Shown: positions 25,082 through 34,000 of the stretch, piece by piece
Position numbering within the stretch: position 1 is the stretch's first letter
Layout: each line of letters opens with the position of its first letter
DNA from: Sanguibacter gelidistatuariae
GTDB lineage: Bacteria > Actinomycetota > Actinomycetes > Actinomycetales > Cellulomonadaceae
Reading direction: 5' to 3'
DNA: 64,000 nt
NCBI RefSeq assembly: GCF_900096585.1
Contig: NZ_FMYH01000004.1
Span: forward strand, 186,001-250,000
Notes under the pieces: model-generated
What the model was told of the DNA's origin: nothing
What the model saw: the letters and a program-made list of their open reading frames with translations, nothing else
Databases searched by the model: none
Program-made: the position numbers and the translations under genes

Positions 25082-25722
25082 TCGGTCTATCCCTTCCGCC
25101 CGGACCGCTCCGTGTCGTGTGCCTCGCAGCTCACCCCGACGACGTCGAGATCGCCTGCGGGGCGACGCTGCTTGCGCTCGCAGAGCGCAATGCCCAGCAC
25201 GGGGACGTGTCGGCGGCGTGGCTCACCATGACGGGCACCCTCGAGCGGGCCGAGGAGGGGCGGGCGGCCGCGGAGGCGTTCTTCCCCGGGGCGATCTCGC
25301 GGTACGCGCAGTTTGCCGACGGCAGGTTGCCGGCGCACTGGGGCGAGGTGAAAGACACGATGGAGGCTCTCGCGAAGGACCACCCGGCTGATCTGATCTT
25401 CGCCCCGCGCGGGGACGACGCTCACCAGGATCATCGGTTGGTGGGGACGCTCGCGAGCACTGTGTGGCGTGACGCGCTGGTGCTTCACTATGAGATCCCC
25501 AAGTGGGACGGAGACCTTCGTCCGCAGACCCACTACGTGCCTGCGTCGCCGGAGCGGGTAGCACGCAAGTGGCAGCTGCTCAACAAGCACTACACCTCCC
25601 AGCAGGGCCGTGACTGGTGGGACGAGGAGACGTTCTCGGCGATGATGCGCTTGCGTGGGATCGAGTGCCACAGCCGGTACGCAGAGGCTTTCGCGGTGTC
25701 CAAGGCAGTCCTGAGCGTGTAA
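25078..25722 (+). CDS. PIG-L family deacetylase
   Basis: 214 aa. Zinc-dependent N-acetylglucosamine deacetylase fold: AAHPDDVEIACG (the AHPDD metal and catalytic motif) near residue 18, and the third metal ligand in DDAHQDH near 118. Homologues deacetylate GlcNAc-inositol, GlcNAc-PI or antibiotic intermediates. In this operon it would deacetylate an N-acetyl sugar or precursor, leaving a free amine. Coupled by ATGA to the pyruvyl transferase. Confidence 0.88.
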   Translation: MIGLSLPPGPLRVVCLAAHPDDVEIACGATLLALAERNAQHGDVSAAWLTMTGTLERAEEGRAAAEAFFPGAISRYAQFADGRLPAHWGEVKDTMEALAKDHPADLIFAPRGDDAHQDHRLVGTLASTVWRDALVLHYEIPKWDGDLRPQTHYVPASPERVARKWQLLNKHYTSQQGRDWWDEETFSAMMRLRGIECHSRYAEAFAVSKAVLSV

Positions 25723-25754
25723 CAGGTGTCCATTGGGCACAGGAAGAGCGGTGG

Positions 25755-26633
25755 GTGACGATGCCTGTTCTGACCTTCGGGATTCCCGTCTACAACGGTG
25801 AGAAGTACCTTCCGGACGCCCTGCATTCCATCCAGGAGCAAGACCTCGACGACCTGGAGATCATCATCTCTGACAATGGGTCGACCGATGGGACCCAAGA
25901 GATCTGCGAGGCTGCGGCAGCCTCGGACGACCGGGTGCTCTACCTGCGCCACGACACGAACCGCGGCGGTGCGTGGAACTACGTGAGGACTGTGGAGTCG
26001 GCGTCGTCGCCCCTGTTCTCCTGGCAGGCGGCGGACGACGTGAAGCTGGCGACTTTTGCCAGCGCCTGTGTGCAGGCTCTCGACGATGCCGGGCCGGAGG
26101 CTGTCTTCGCGTGCCCGCGCACCCAGCTCATCGGAGCAGACGGTGTGGTCTTCGAGGACCTCGACGACCGTGACCTGGGCCTGGGGGCGCAGACTCCGCA
26201 CGAACGAGTGCACAATCTCTTCCGTTCACAGGCTTCGCACGTCATGTACGGGGTGGTGCGCATGAGCGCCATGCGTCGCAGCCGAGGGTTGCTGCCGCTG
26301 GTTGGTGACGACATGGTGCTGCTCGTCGAGCTGTTGTGCCAGGGCAAGATGGCCCTGGTCGACGACCAGCTGTTCTGGCAGCGCAGGCACGCCGAGCAGT
26401 TCTCCCAGCAGGGTGAGAACCAGGTCAAGTGGCATGCCCCGAACGGTGGGGTGCGCTTCGCCTTCCCGCAGACCCGACTGAACTTCGAGCTGCACCGGGC
26501 CGTGACCCGGTCGCACATCTCGATCCCGGAGAAGGCACGTTCGCTCGCGGCGTTGGAGTCGCGCTGGGTGATCCCACGCTGGCGAGGCATGGGATCTGAC
26601 GTCCGCACGGCCCTGGGGGTCGCGCGGGCGTAG
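25755..26633 (+). CDS. Glycosyltransferase family 2
   Basis: 292 aa GT-A enzyme. FGIPVYNGEKYLPDALHSI, IIISDNGSTDGT and WQAADDVKL (the DDV metal site, in place of DxD) are typical of GT2. C-terminal residues include FWQRRHAEQFSQQG. GTG 25755 has AGGAAGAG 6 nt upstream; ATG 25761 is the alternative. Last gene of the plus-strand decoration cassette. Confidence 0.85.
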   Translation: MTMPVLTFGIPVYNGEKYLPDALHSIQEQDLDDLEIIISDNGSTDGTQEICEAAAASDDRVLYLRHDTNRGGAWNYVRTVESASSPLFSWQAADDVKLATFASACVQALDDAGPEAVFACPRTQLIGADGVVFEDLDDRDLGLGAQTPHERVHNLFRSQASHVMYGVVRMSAMRRSRGLLPLVGDDMVLLVELLCQGKMALVDDQLFWQRRHAEQFSQQGENQVKWHAPNGGVRFAFPQTRLNFELHRAVTRSHISIPEKARSLAALESRWVIPRWRGMGSDVRTALGVARA

Positions 26634-26663
26634 CAGTGTGCGGGCAGGGCGGGTGTGGGCGGA

Positions 26664-26687
26664 GCGATCTGCTGCCTGCTAGATCGC
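26664..26687. terminator. Possible hairpin between convergent glycosyltransferase genes
   Basis: GCGATCT (26664-26670) pairs with AGATCGC (26681-26687) across a 10-nt loop. It overlaps the stop of the minus-strand gene. Short stem, so a weak call. Confidence 0.35.
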
Positions 26688-27830
26688 CGCGTCGAGGTGA
26701 TCCGCGAAGATCCGTGCGGATCGTGCCCAGGTGCTCTCTTGAGCGCGGGTGAGCCCGAGCGCACCGACCTGCCGGCGGAGGGCTTCGTCGTCGAGCAGGG
26801 CGGTGAGGGCTTCGGCGATGCTCGCCGGGCTGTCAGGGGTGACGAGGATTCCGGCGTCGCCGAGGAGCTCGGGCAGGCCGCCGATGTTCGCGGCGACGAC
26901 GGGGATGGCGGTGGCCATCCCTTCGAGGACCGTCAGGGGGCACGGGTCGGGCCAGCGGGACGGGACGACCAGCACGTCGGACTCCCTGAGGAAGGCCGCG
27001 ACGTCGGCGCGTGGGCGGGACGGCACGAACCGGATGGTCGTTGCGCTGCCGTGGGCAGCGCGTCGCATGTCCTCCTCGAAAGAGGTCAGCGGGGCGTTCG
27101 GGTCAAAACCGGAGCTGCCCAGGATGCGCAGCTCGACATCGGTACGACCGAGGAGCTTCACGGCCTCGATGACGAGGTCGGCGCCCTTGTCACGGATGGT
27201 CCGTCCGACGACGGTCACCCGCAGCGGCCCGGCCGTGCGAAGGGTGGTCGTGGGGTAGAAGGTCTCGCAGTCTGCAGCGTTGTGCACCACCTTGAGCCGG
27301 TCCTGCAACCGACCAGGCAGGTGCGGGAGCAGCTGGTCGGCGAGGGAGTTGCTCACCGCGATGATCGCCGACACCGAGCCGAGGGCCCGCCCCGCCTCCC
27401 ACGGCGAGTAGCTGCGCAGCAGGTTGTTGTGCGCGTACAGGACCGGCTGGTGGCGGGCAGCAACCACAGCCACCGCAGCAGGCAGATTGTGCGCGACGAC
27501 GGCCGACGTCACCCAGGTGTGCTGCTCGGACAGGGCCGCGCGGACGGGGCGTTGCGCGGCGCTGCGGGGGAGTCCCAGCTGGCCGCGGGCGGCGTCGACG
27601 TATCGGCCGTAGCGAGCGCCGTGGACGAGGTCGTACTCGATGATCTGCGCGCTGGGGTAGTGGTCCGGGTACGTGCCACGTGCAACGAGAACGGATGAGC
27701 GCACCGATGGCCCTGCGCCACCGCACAACCCGTGGACGACGCTGGGGACGGCGCTGCCGGTACGCGGGGAGAAATGGTCACCCGGGGTTATGAGGTGAAT
27801 GTGGGACGCGAGCGCTTCGTCGTCAGACAT
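26679..27830 (-). CDS. Glycosyltransferase family 4
   Basis: 383 aa GT-B enzyme. The N-domain has LITPGDHFSPRTGSAVPSVV and VVAHNLPAAVAVV, then QPVLYAHNNLLRSYSPWEAG; the C-domain has RVTVVGRTIRDKGADLVIEA and DPCPLTVLEGMATAIPVVAA (donor site). ATG 27830 (MSDDEAL) has GGAGGTGG 5 nt upstream, so the in-frame ATG at 27857 is rejected. Single-gene unit, divergent from the next gene. Confidence 0.87.
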   Translation of the reverse strand: MSDDEALASHIHLITPGDHFSPRTGSAVPSVVHGLCGGAGPSVRSSVLVARGTYPDHYPSAQIIEYDLVHGARYGRYVDAARGQLGLPRSAAQRPVRAALSEQHTWVTSAVVAHNLPAAVAVVAARHQPVLYAHNNLLRSYSPWEAGRALGSVSAIIAVSNSLADQLLPHLPGRLQDRLKVVHNAADCETFYPTTTLRTAGPLRVTVVGRTIRDKGADLVIEAVKLLGRTDVELRILGSSGFDPNAPLTSFEEDMRRAAHGSATTIRFVPSRPRADVAAFLRESDVLVVPSRWPDPCPLTVLEGMATAIPVVAANIGGLPELLGDAGILVTPDSPASIAEALTALLDDEALRRQVGALGLTRAQESTWARSARIFADHLDAAI

Positions 27831-27931
27831 GGTCGCCACCTCCACCTTCCAGGGCACCTCATGGTGTCCTCCTGCTGCGACACTAGCGGCCTTCTTGACT
27901 GCGACGGGAGGGGGGAAGCAGGTGGTTTCTG

Positions 27932-27998
27932 GGGTGATTCCTGCGGATCACCGGTGTGCGCTGTGTCTTTCTGGTCGTGGTGCCTCGATACTGGAGCG
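27932..27998 (+). promoter_or_regulatory. Leaderless promoter with upstream inverted repeat
   Basis: GATACT (27987-27992) is 6 nt before the GTG at 27999, fitting a leaderless start. An inverted repeat, GGTGAT (27933-27938) with ATCACC (27947-27952), lies about 40-65 bp upstream, the usual place for an activator. It uses the same GGGGTGATT core seen at other promoters of the locus. Confidence 0.45.
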
Positions 27999-28862
27999 GT
28001 GAGAATCAACGCCTACGTGCTTGCTGGTGACCCTGCGTGGATCGCAGAGAGCATCGAGTCGTACTACCCCTACATCAACACCCTCGTCGTGTCCTTCGAC
28101 GAGGACAATCTGTCATGGGGAGGGCACCCGCTGGAGGTGCCCGAGGCGTTGGAACGCCTGCGTGCGCTGGACCCCGAGGGCAAGATCGTCGAGCTGCCAG
28201 GGAAGTTCAGCGCACCCGAACGCTTCGCCCTGGACTGCGAGACGGGCCAGCGCCAGCAAGCCCTCGACCTCGCCAGCAAGGACGCCGACTGGGTCATCCA
28301 GCTCGACACGGACGAAGTTCTTGCCACCCCGGAACGGTTCTTCCTCAGTCTCAAGACCGCCGACGCCGAAGGCTTCGACGCACTGCACTACCCCTCCCGC
28401 TGGTGGTACCAGCGGGCAGGTCGGGGGGCGACGAAGTTCCTCGAACGGTCCAGGCGCTTCGGCAAGGTCGCCTCCGACTACCCAGGGCCGGTCGCCGTGC
28501 GCGCCGGGACGACGCTCTCCCACTGCCGCCAGACCGACGCCCCCTGCTACCGCGTGGACTTCGACACGCGCAACACCGACCCGGCGCACCCCGCCGACGT
28601 CGTCGTGCACGAGGCGATCCTGCCTGACGAAGGCGTCATCCACCTGAGCTGGTTGAGGTCCGCGGAGCAGATGGACGGCAAACGGTTGTCGTCCGGTCAC
28701 GCCGCTCAGGTCAACATGAACAAACGGATCGAACGGTGGTACTCGGCGTACAAGCGCCCCAGGATCACCGTGATGCTCGGCCCCTTGCACCGCCACCCTG
28801 ACTTCTGGATGAGGATCGTCGACAGCCCGATCAGCCTGCGGTCGCAGGACTGGTTGCCCTAG
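27999..28862 (+). CDS. Glycosyltransferase family 2-like protein
   Basis: 287 aa. A GT-A-like N-terminus (RINAYVLAGDPAWIAESIES, LVVSFDEDNLSWGG) and a DxD-like WVIQLDTDEVL near residue 105, then PSRWWYQRAGRGATKFLERS, resemble glycosyltransferases of the YibD/KdtX type. No close named homologue comes to mind. GTG 27999 is supported by the -10 box; the ribosome binding site is weak. Monocistronic, divergent from the preceding GT4 gene. Confidence 0.7.
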   Translation: MRINAYVLAGDPAWIAESIESYYPYINTLVVSFDEDNLSWGGHPLEVPEALERLRALDPEGKIVELPGKFSAPERFALDCETGQRQQALDLASKDADWVIQLDTDEVLATPERFFLSLKTADAEGFDALHYPSRWWYQRAGRGATKFLERSRRFGKVASDYPGPVAVRAGTTLSHCRQTDAPCYRVDFDTRNTDPAHPADVVVHEAILPDEGVIHLSWLRSAEQMDGKRLSSGHAAQVNMNKRIERWYSAYKRPRITVMLGPLHRHPDFWMRIVDSPISLRSQDWLP

Positions 28863-28901
28863 CCTCGGGCGCCAATGGCGGGGTGGTCTGACGGCGGTGT
28901 C

Positions 28902-29723
28902 TCAGATCACGTCCGCGAACTCTCGTTCGAACTGCTGGAAGATCAACGCCCCCACGACGAACACCCCGAGCGAGACAACCACCGAAGCCCCGATCTGCCA
29001 CGTCGGCGGGGCGGCGGAGCCGAGCAGCGACCAGCGGAACTCTTCGAGGATCCACGTCAACGGGTTGGCGGCGTAGAGGCCTTGGAGATTCTTGGGGACG
29101 GAGTCCAGCGAGTAGGCCACGGGTGAGGCGAAGAGCATGACCTGGACGAGCCAGGGGACGATGTAGGCGACGTCGCGGTACTTCACCATGATTGCCGACG
29201 CCGCGAGGCCGGCCCCAGCGCCGAGCAGCACCATGAGCACGGCCCACACAGGGAGCAGGAGCGCAGGCCACCCGGGGTTGATCCCATAGACGACAAGCAG
29301 CACCACCCCCAGGCCCAGAGCGACCACGAAGTCCAGCATGACCGACAGCGTCGTCGAGAGCGGGACGAGCATCCTCGGGAAGAAGACCTTCGACACGAGC
29401 GCCTGGTTGCTGACCAGAGACGGCGCCGCGCGGGTGACGACCCCGGCGAAGAGGTTCCAGGCGAGCATGCCCATGTAGCTGAAGATGAAGTAGGGGACGC
29501 CGCCGCTGTCGAGCTTGGCGACGCGACCGAACACGATCGAGAAGATTCCCGCGGCCGCGATGGGTTGCAGGAGCACCCACGCCACCCCGATCGCCGTCTG
29601 GCGGTATCGCAGGATGATGTCGCGCTGACCGAACTGGTAGAGGACCTCGCGGGCCTCCCACAGCTCTGAGAGTCGGGGCAGGGAGAAACGGCGAGGTGGG
29701 GTGATGACAATGATCTGGCTCAT
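28902..29723 (-). CDS. Polysaccharide ABC exporter, permease (Wzm/TagG type)
   Basis: 273 aa, six predicted membrane segments. The N-terminal cytoplasmic part carries LYQFGQRDIILRYRQTAIGV and AWVLLQPI, and the C-terminus EEFRWSLLG, both hallmarks of Wzm/TagG permeases. With the Wzt-like ATPase 3 bp upstream it forms the exporter for a lipid-linked polysaccharide. It is the second gene of a two-gene minus-strand operon. Confidence 0.92.
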   Translation of the reverse strand: MSQIIVITPPRRFSLPRLSELWEAREVLYQFGQRDIILRYRQTAIGVAWVLLQPIAAAGIFSIVFGRVAKLDSGGVPYFIFSYMGMLAWNLFAGVVTRAAPSLVSNQALVSKVFFPRMLVPLSTTLSVMLDFVVALGLGVVLLVVYGINPGWPALLLPVWAVLMVLLGAGAGLAASAIMVKYRDVAYIVPWLVQVMLFASPVAYSLDSVPKNLQGLYAANPLTWILEEFRWSLLGSAAPPTWQIGASVVVSLGVFVVGALIFQQFEREFADVI

Positions 29724-29726
29724 TGG

Positions 29727-30944
29727 TCAGCTCCGCTTGTAGGTGAAGTCGGCAAGGACGAGGCCGCGGCTCATCGCTTCGTCGGAGGCCAGCTCGGGGT
29801 AGGGGTTGGTCGGGAGCACCTCGAAGACCGCCGCGCCCTCCCAGGCGTCGAGCACCCCGGTCTTGCACAGGTACACGTCCACCGTGTATCTCCCGGGTTT
29901 GAGCCACGGGCCGTTGAGGGACAGCGTGACGTCGTGCGGCTCAGCCGGGTCGAACCACTGTCCCACCAGCCGGGAGTCACACTGGGCGATGACGGAACCG
30001 TTGAGGTCGTTGATGTGGCACGAGACGTAGTACTGACCGATGACGTCCGTGTTGGAGTCGAGGTGGATCGTGACGGCTTTGGGCCCCGACGGATCGAAGT
30101 GGTCGGCAGACAACGTGACCGCGCGGGTGCGGATCTCGCCGCTTCCGGGGCGCCGAGCGGGGTCCATCTGGGAGACGGCGAACTTTTCGAAGCTGTCACG
30201 GTAGAGCGCCAGTGCTCCGGCGACGTCGCCCTGGTAGACCATGCGGCCGGACTCGAGGTAGATCGCCGACGAGCACAGCGTGCTGACCGTCTGCGCCTGG
30301 TGACTGACGAACAGCACGGTGCGCCCGTCTGTGGCGACGTCGCGCATCTTGGCGAGGGACTTGCGCTGGAACTCGGCGTCACCTACCGCGAGCACCTCGT
30401 CGATGGCAAGGATCTCGGTATCCAGGTGGACCGCCACTGCGAAGGCCAGACGCACGTACATGCCGGAGGAGTACCGCTTGACCGGCGTCCCGAGGAACTT
30501 CTCGACGCCGGAGAAGTCGACGATCTCGTCGAAGCGCTGTGCGATCTCCTTGCGGTGCATGCCCAGCAGCGCGCCGTTGAGGTAGATGTTCTCCTTGCCG
30601 GTCAGCTCCGGGTGGAACCCGGTACCTACCTCCAGGAGGCTGCCGATGCGCCCACCGAGCTCGATGCGTCCGTGGGTGGGCGCAGTGATGCGCGTGAGCA
30701 TCTTGAGCAAGGTGGACTTCCCTGCGCCGTTGCGCCCGATGATCCCCACGGCTTCGCCCCAGGGGATGTCGAAGGTGAGGTCTTTGAGCGCCTCGAACTG
30801 CGCGTACGTGCTTTTGTGCAGGGGGTTGCGCATGCGCTGCACTGCGGCTTCGGATGCCGTGGTCGGACGGTGCTCTGTGCCGCCGATCCGATACGTCTTG
30901 CCGAGCCCTGAGACACGAATGGCGGGATGCTTGGTCTTGTCCAC
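29727..30944 (-). CDS. Polysaccharide ABC exporter, ATPase with C-terminal carbohydrate-binding domain (Wzt type)
   Basis: 405 aa. The ATPase half (1 to about 250) has Walker A GRNGAGKST, RYSSGMYVRLAFAVA (signature) and Walker B ILAIDEVLAVGD, and the Wzt/TagH-specific GRIGSLLEVGTGFHPELTG. The C-terminal half (about 265-400) is a beta-sandwich like the Wzt_C domain, which in O9a-type systems binds the finished chain end before export. GTG 30944 is preceded by a leaderless-type -10. Confidence 0.92.
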   Translation of the reverse strand: MDKTKHPAIRVSGLGKTYRIGGTEHRPTTASEAAVQRMRNPLHKSTYAQFEALKDLTFDIPWGEAVGIIGRNGAGKSTLLKMLTRITAPTHGRIELGGRIGSLLEVGTGFHPELTGKENIYLNGALLGMHRKEIAQRFDEIVDFSGVEKFLGTPVKRYSSGMYVRLAFAVAVHLDTEILAIDEVLAVGDAEFQRKSLAKMRDVATDGRTVLFVSHQAQTVSTLCSSAIYLESGRMVYQGDVAGALALYRDSFEKFAVSQMDPARRPGSGEIRTRAVTLSADHFDPSGPKAVTIHLDSNTDVIGQYYVSCHINDLNGSVIAQCDSRLVGQWFDPAEPHDVTLSLNGPWLKPGRYTVDVYLCKTGVLDAWEGAAVFEVLPTNPYPELASDEAMSRGLVLADFTYKRS

Positions 30945-30950
30945 TTGTGC

Positions 30951-30956
30951 ACCGTA
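30951..30956 (-). promoter_or_regulatory. Leaderless -10 for the wzt-wzm operon
   Basis: On the minus strand TACGGT lies 6 nt before the GTG at 30944, as at other leaderless starts in this window. No clear -35. The opposite strand holds the ribosome binding site of the glycoside hydrolase gene about 35 bp away. Confidence 0.45.
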
Positions 30957-31003
30957 TGACGTGCGCTACCGTTCCGTGAAGAGGAAGAGGGGTGATTGTT
31001 GGT

Positions 31004-34000
31004 GTGAGTCGTCGACGCTGGTGGTTCGTCTGGGGAGTTGTCGCACTGCTGATCGTGCTCGTCGTGACTCTTGTCGGCATCGCGGTGACGCGCCCGAGAG
31101 GCACTCCTGTCGAAGACGCTCTGCCGACGGTGAACCCCCACACGGTGGTCGACTTCAGCGGTGCCGCACCGGTCTGCGGCTTCCCAGACGTCTCTCAGAT
31201 CACCAGCGACGGCTCTCCTGGCGATCAGGACGACGCCCCGACAACCGTGGTCGCCAACGTCGCGACCGTGCAGGACGGGCGGGTGCTCGACGTCGTTGTC
31301 ACCGGCGACGGGGGCCAGACCAAGGCGTGGGTGCTGGAGTGGGATTCCCGGCACACGTACACCGTGACGCGGTACGACGTGACTACCGGGACGGTTGAGA
31401 AGACCTTCCCCATCGACCTGGCGCTCTCGAGCGGCGGCGAGGCATTCAGCGTCGACCAGATCGTCGTCGACGACAACAGCGCTGTCTACCTCCTCGACAC
31501 CCTCGACGGCCGCCGCGACGTCGTGAAGTACACGGGGGACGGCGACCTCGTGTGGCGCATGGCCATCCCGACCAGCGCGACGACGACCGACTCGGTGCTC
31601 AGCCTGTACGGCATGGTGCTCTTCCCCGCAGGTGTGCACGGCGACACCGAGACGATCGGCATCCACGAAGGTTCCACGACGATGCACGTCGTCACCCAGG
31701 ACGGGCACGTCGCTACGGACGTCAAGGGGTTCACCGGCACGGTCGTCGGGCAGAGCTCAGCAGGTGACGTCTTCACCGTGGAGAGCGCAGACGGCACCGG
31801 CAAGACCCCAGCGTCGGAATACCTCACCCTGTCATCCCCAGCAGGGAAGAGCGCGACCCGTTTCGGGTCGCAATGGGTCGCCGACACCCCCGTCGGGATG
31901 GCGCAGACGTACCGCCTCGCACCGGTGAGCGGCGCCGCGCCCGGCCCCACCGGGACCGGCGTCGTCGTCGCTGAGAACGGGCGCGGGCTGGAATGGTTCA
32001 ACGACACCGGGGTGCGTATCGGCTACTGGCCGGATCGCACGACCGGTGAAGAACGCCCCTACGAGCTCGCCGACGGTTCACCCATCGTAGAGAACGACGA
32101 AACCTACTACCTCCTCGTCAAAGGTGCACAGGGCAGCGACAGCGCGCAGACCGTCACGCTCGCCAAGCTCACGACCGACGAGCTAGCAGCCCGGCTCGCC
32201 TCCCCGGTCAAGTACAACGAAGGTTCCGCGGCGCAGTTGGCTGTGCTGGGAGCCGGCGCTGGCCTGGTCACCGACCGGGTCTACAACGCGTTCGCCCCCG
32301 ACGAGACCCCCGCCGTGTCGCTCCGTCTGGACAGCCCCTGGGCCGCGCACGTCGACGGCATGACGCTGCGTTACCAGGTGCGCGGCGACCCCACGGTCTG
32401 GAACCCCGTCACCACGGACTGGACCGACGTCCCCCTGACCGACGCCGCACCAGGAACCGCGCCCGGCACCACGGACCTGCCCTTGACGCTGCCGCCCACG
32501 CGCCCCGGCGTGTACCAGGTCGACGCCCAGCTCCTCGACCCCACCGGAACCGCGATCTCCGGCACCTGCTTGCAGTACGCCGTCGGGCAGACCACCGCCG
32601 GCTTGGCCGCCCTGCCCGACGGCGCAGACTGGGGAGGGGCAGCGCCCCTGCGCGGGGTGACCCTCGCCGAGGACTTCAACCTCGGCAGCTACCGCTACCA
32701 GGTGGACTTCGGCTCTCTCGTCACCGACCCCACCGCGCAGCCCTCAGAAGCCGGACTCAACTGGGACGCGATCCCCCTCGACGACCTCGCCGCCGCAGCG
32801 GCCCTCGCCCAGACCTCCGGGGTCAAGCTCGTCCTCCAGCTCGGTCAGGGTGGCGACGCCGAGAAGGCCGCAGTCACCGCAGGCACCTGGCAAGGGTGGA
32901 CCCAACAGATCATCGCCGACCTGGCCACCCGTGCACCCGGAATCATCTACTGGTCACCGTGGAACGAACCCAACAACACCGGCTATGACGACGGCGCAGC
33001 ATATGTCCGCGACGTCGCCGCTCCCTTCGCAGCAGGCGCCCGCCTGGCCAACCCTGCCGTGAAGATCCTCGGCGGGAACACCCTCGGCGTCCCGATCGAC
33101 TGGTGGAAGGCCGCCGTCGACGCAGGAGCGTGCACGACCATGGACGCAGTCGCCGTCCACCCCTACACCGGGCTCAACCGCTCCTGGGAAGAAGACGGCT
33201 GGACAGCCCCCGGCAACCAGATGGAACAGCTCTTCACCACCGTCGAACCCTGCGGAACTCTTCCCGTGTGGGACACCGAGTCCGGCTGGTGGTCCGACGG
33301 CGTCGCCAACTCCTGGGCCCAAGGCGCAGACGTCTCACGCAAGCTCCTCTGGTACTCCTCCCTCGGAGTCACCGACTGGACCTACTTCTTCTCCGAAGGA
33401 GGATTCGGCGAGACCGGAAACTCCTGGTCGCTCCTGCAGTTCGACTCCCACGTCAAACCCGGCCTGCTCACCTTTGAGACGACACAGGCAGTGCTCGCAG
33501 GTCGAGGGGCAGGCACCCGCGTCGACCTCGGGGTCCCCAGCGCCTACGGCATGCACTGGGAAGGGCCAGGGACCGAGCTGCTGGCCGTGTGGACCGACGA
33601 CCTCGCGACCTCCGGCGTGCTGCGCGCAGCACGCACCGACCCAGTGACGGTCACCGCCACCGACCAGTACGGGGCCGTCACCGAGGTGACCATCCCCGCA
33701 GGGCGAGGACTGCCCATCGCCCTCACTGGGGCGCCCGTGTTCCTGACCGCACCGGCGGGGACAGGACTGTCCGTCGGCCCCGCCGAGACCTACGGACCGG
33801 ACGTGCTCCTCGGAGCGACGGCGACGGCGTCGTCCACCAACAGCGACACGAAGGTCGAGACGGTGACCAGCGGCACCCCCGACGTCGACATGCCCTGGCG
33901 GTCAGGGACGCTCGCAGGCGGCGCCATGGACAAGGCCCCCTGGGTCGAGGTGACCCTCGAAGAACCGACCGAGATCAACCGGATCTCCGTGGCCACCGCA

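Noticed and set aside
30987-30996. GAGGGGTGAT as another copy of the regulatory repeat
   Set aside because: It is correctly placed to be the ribosome binding site of the hydrolase gene and has no second half-site 12 bp away.
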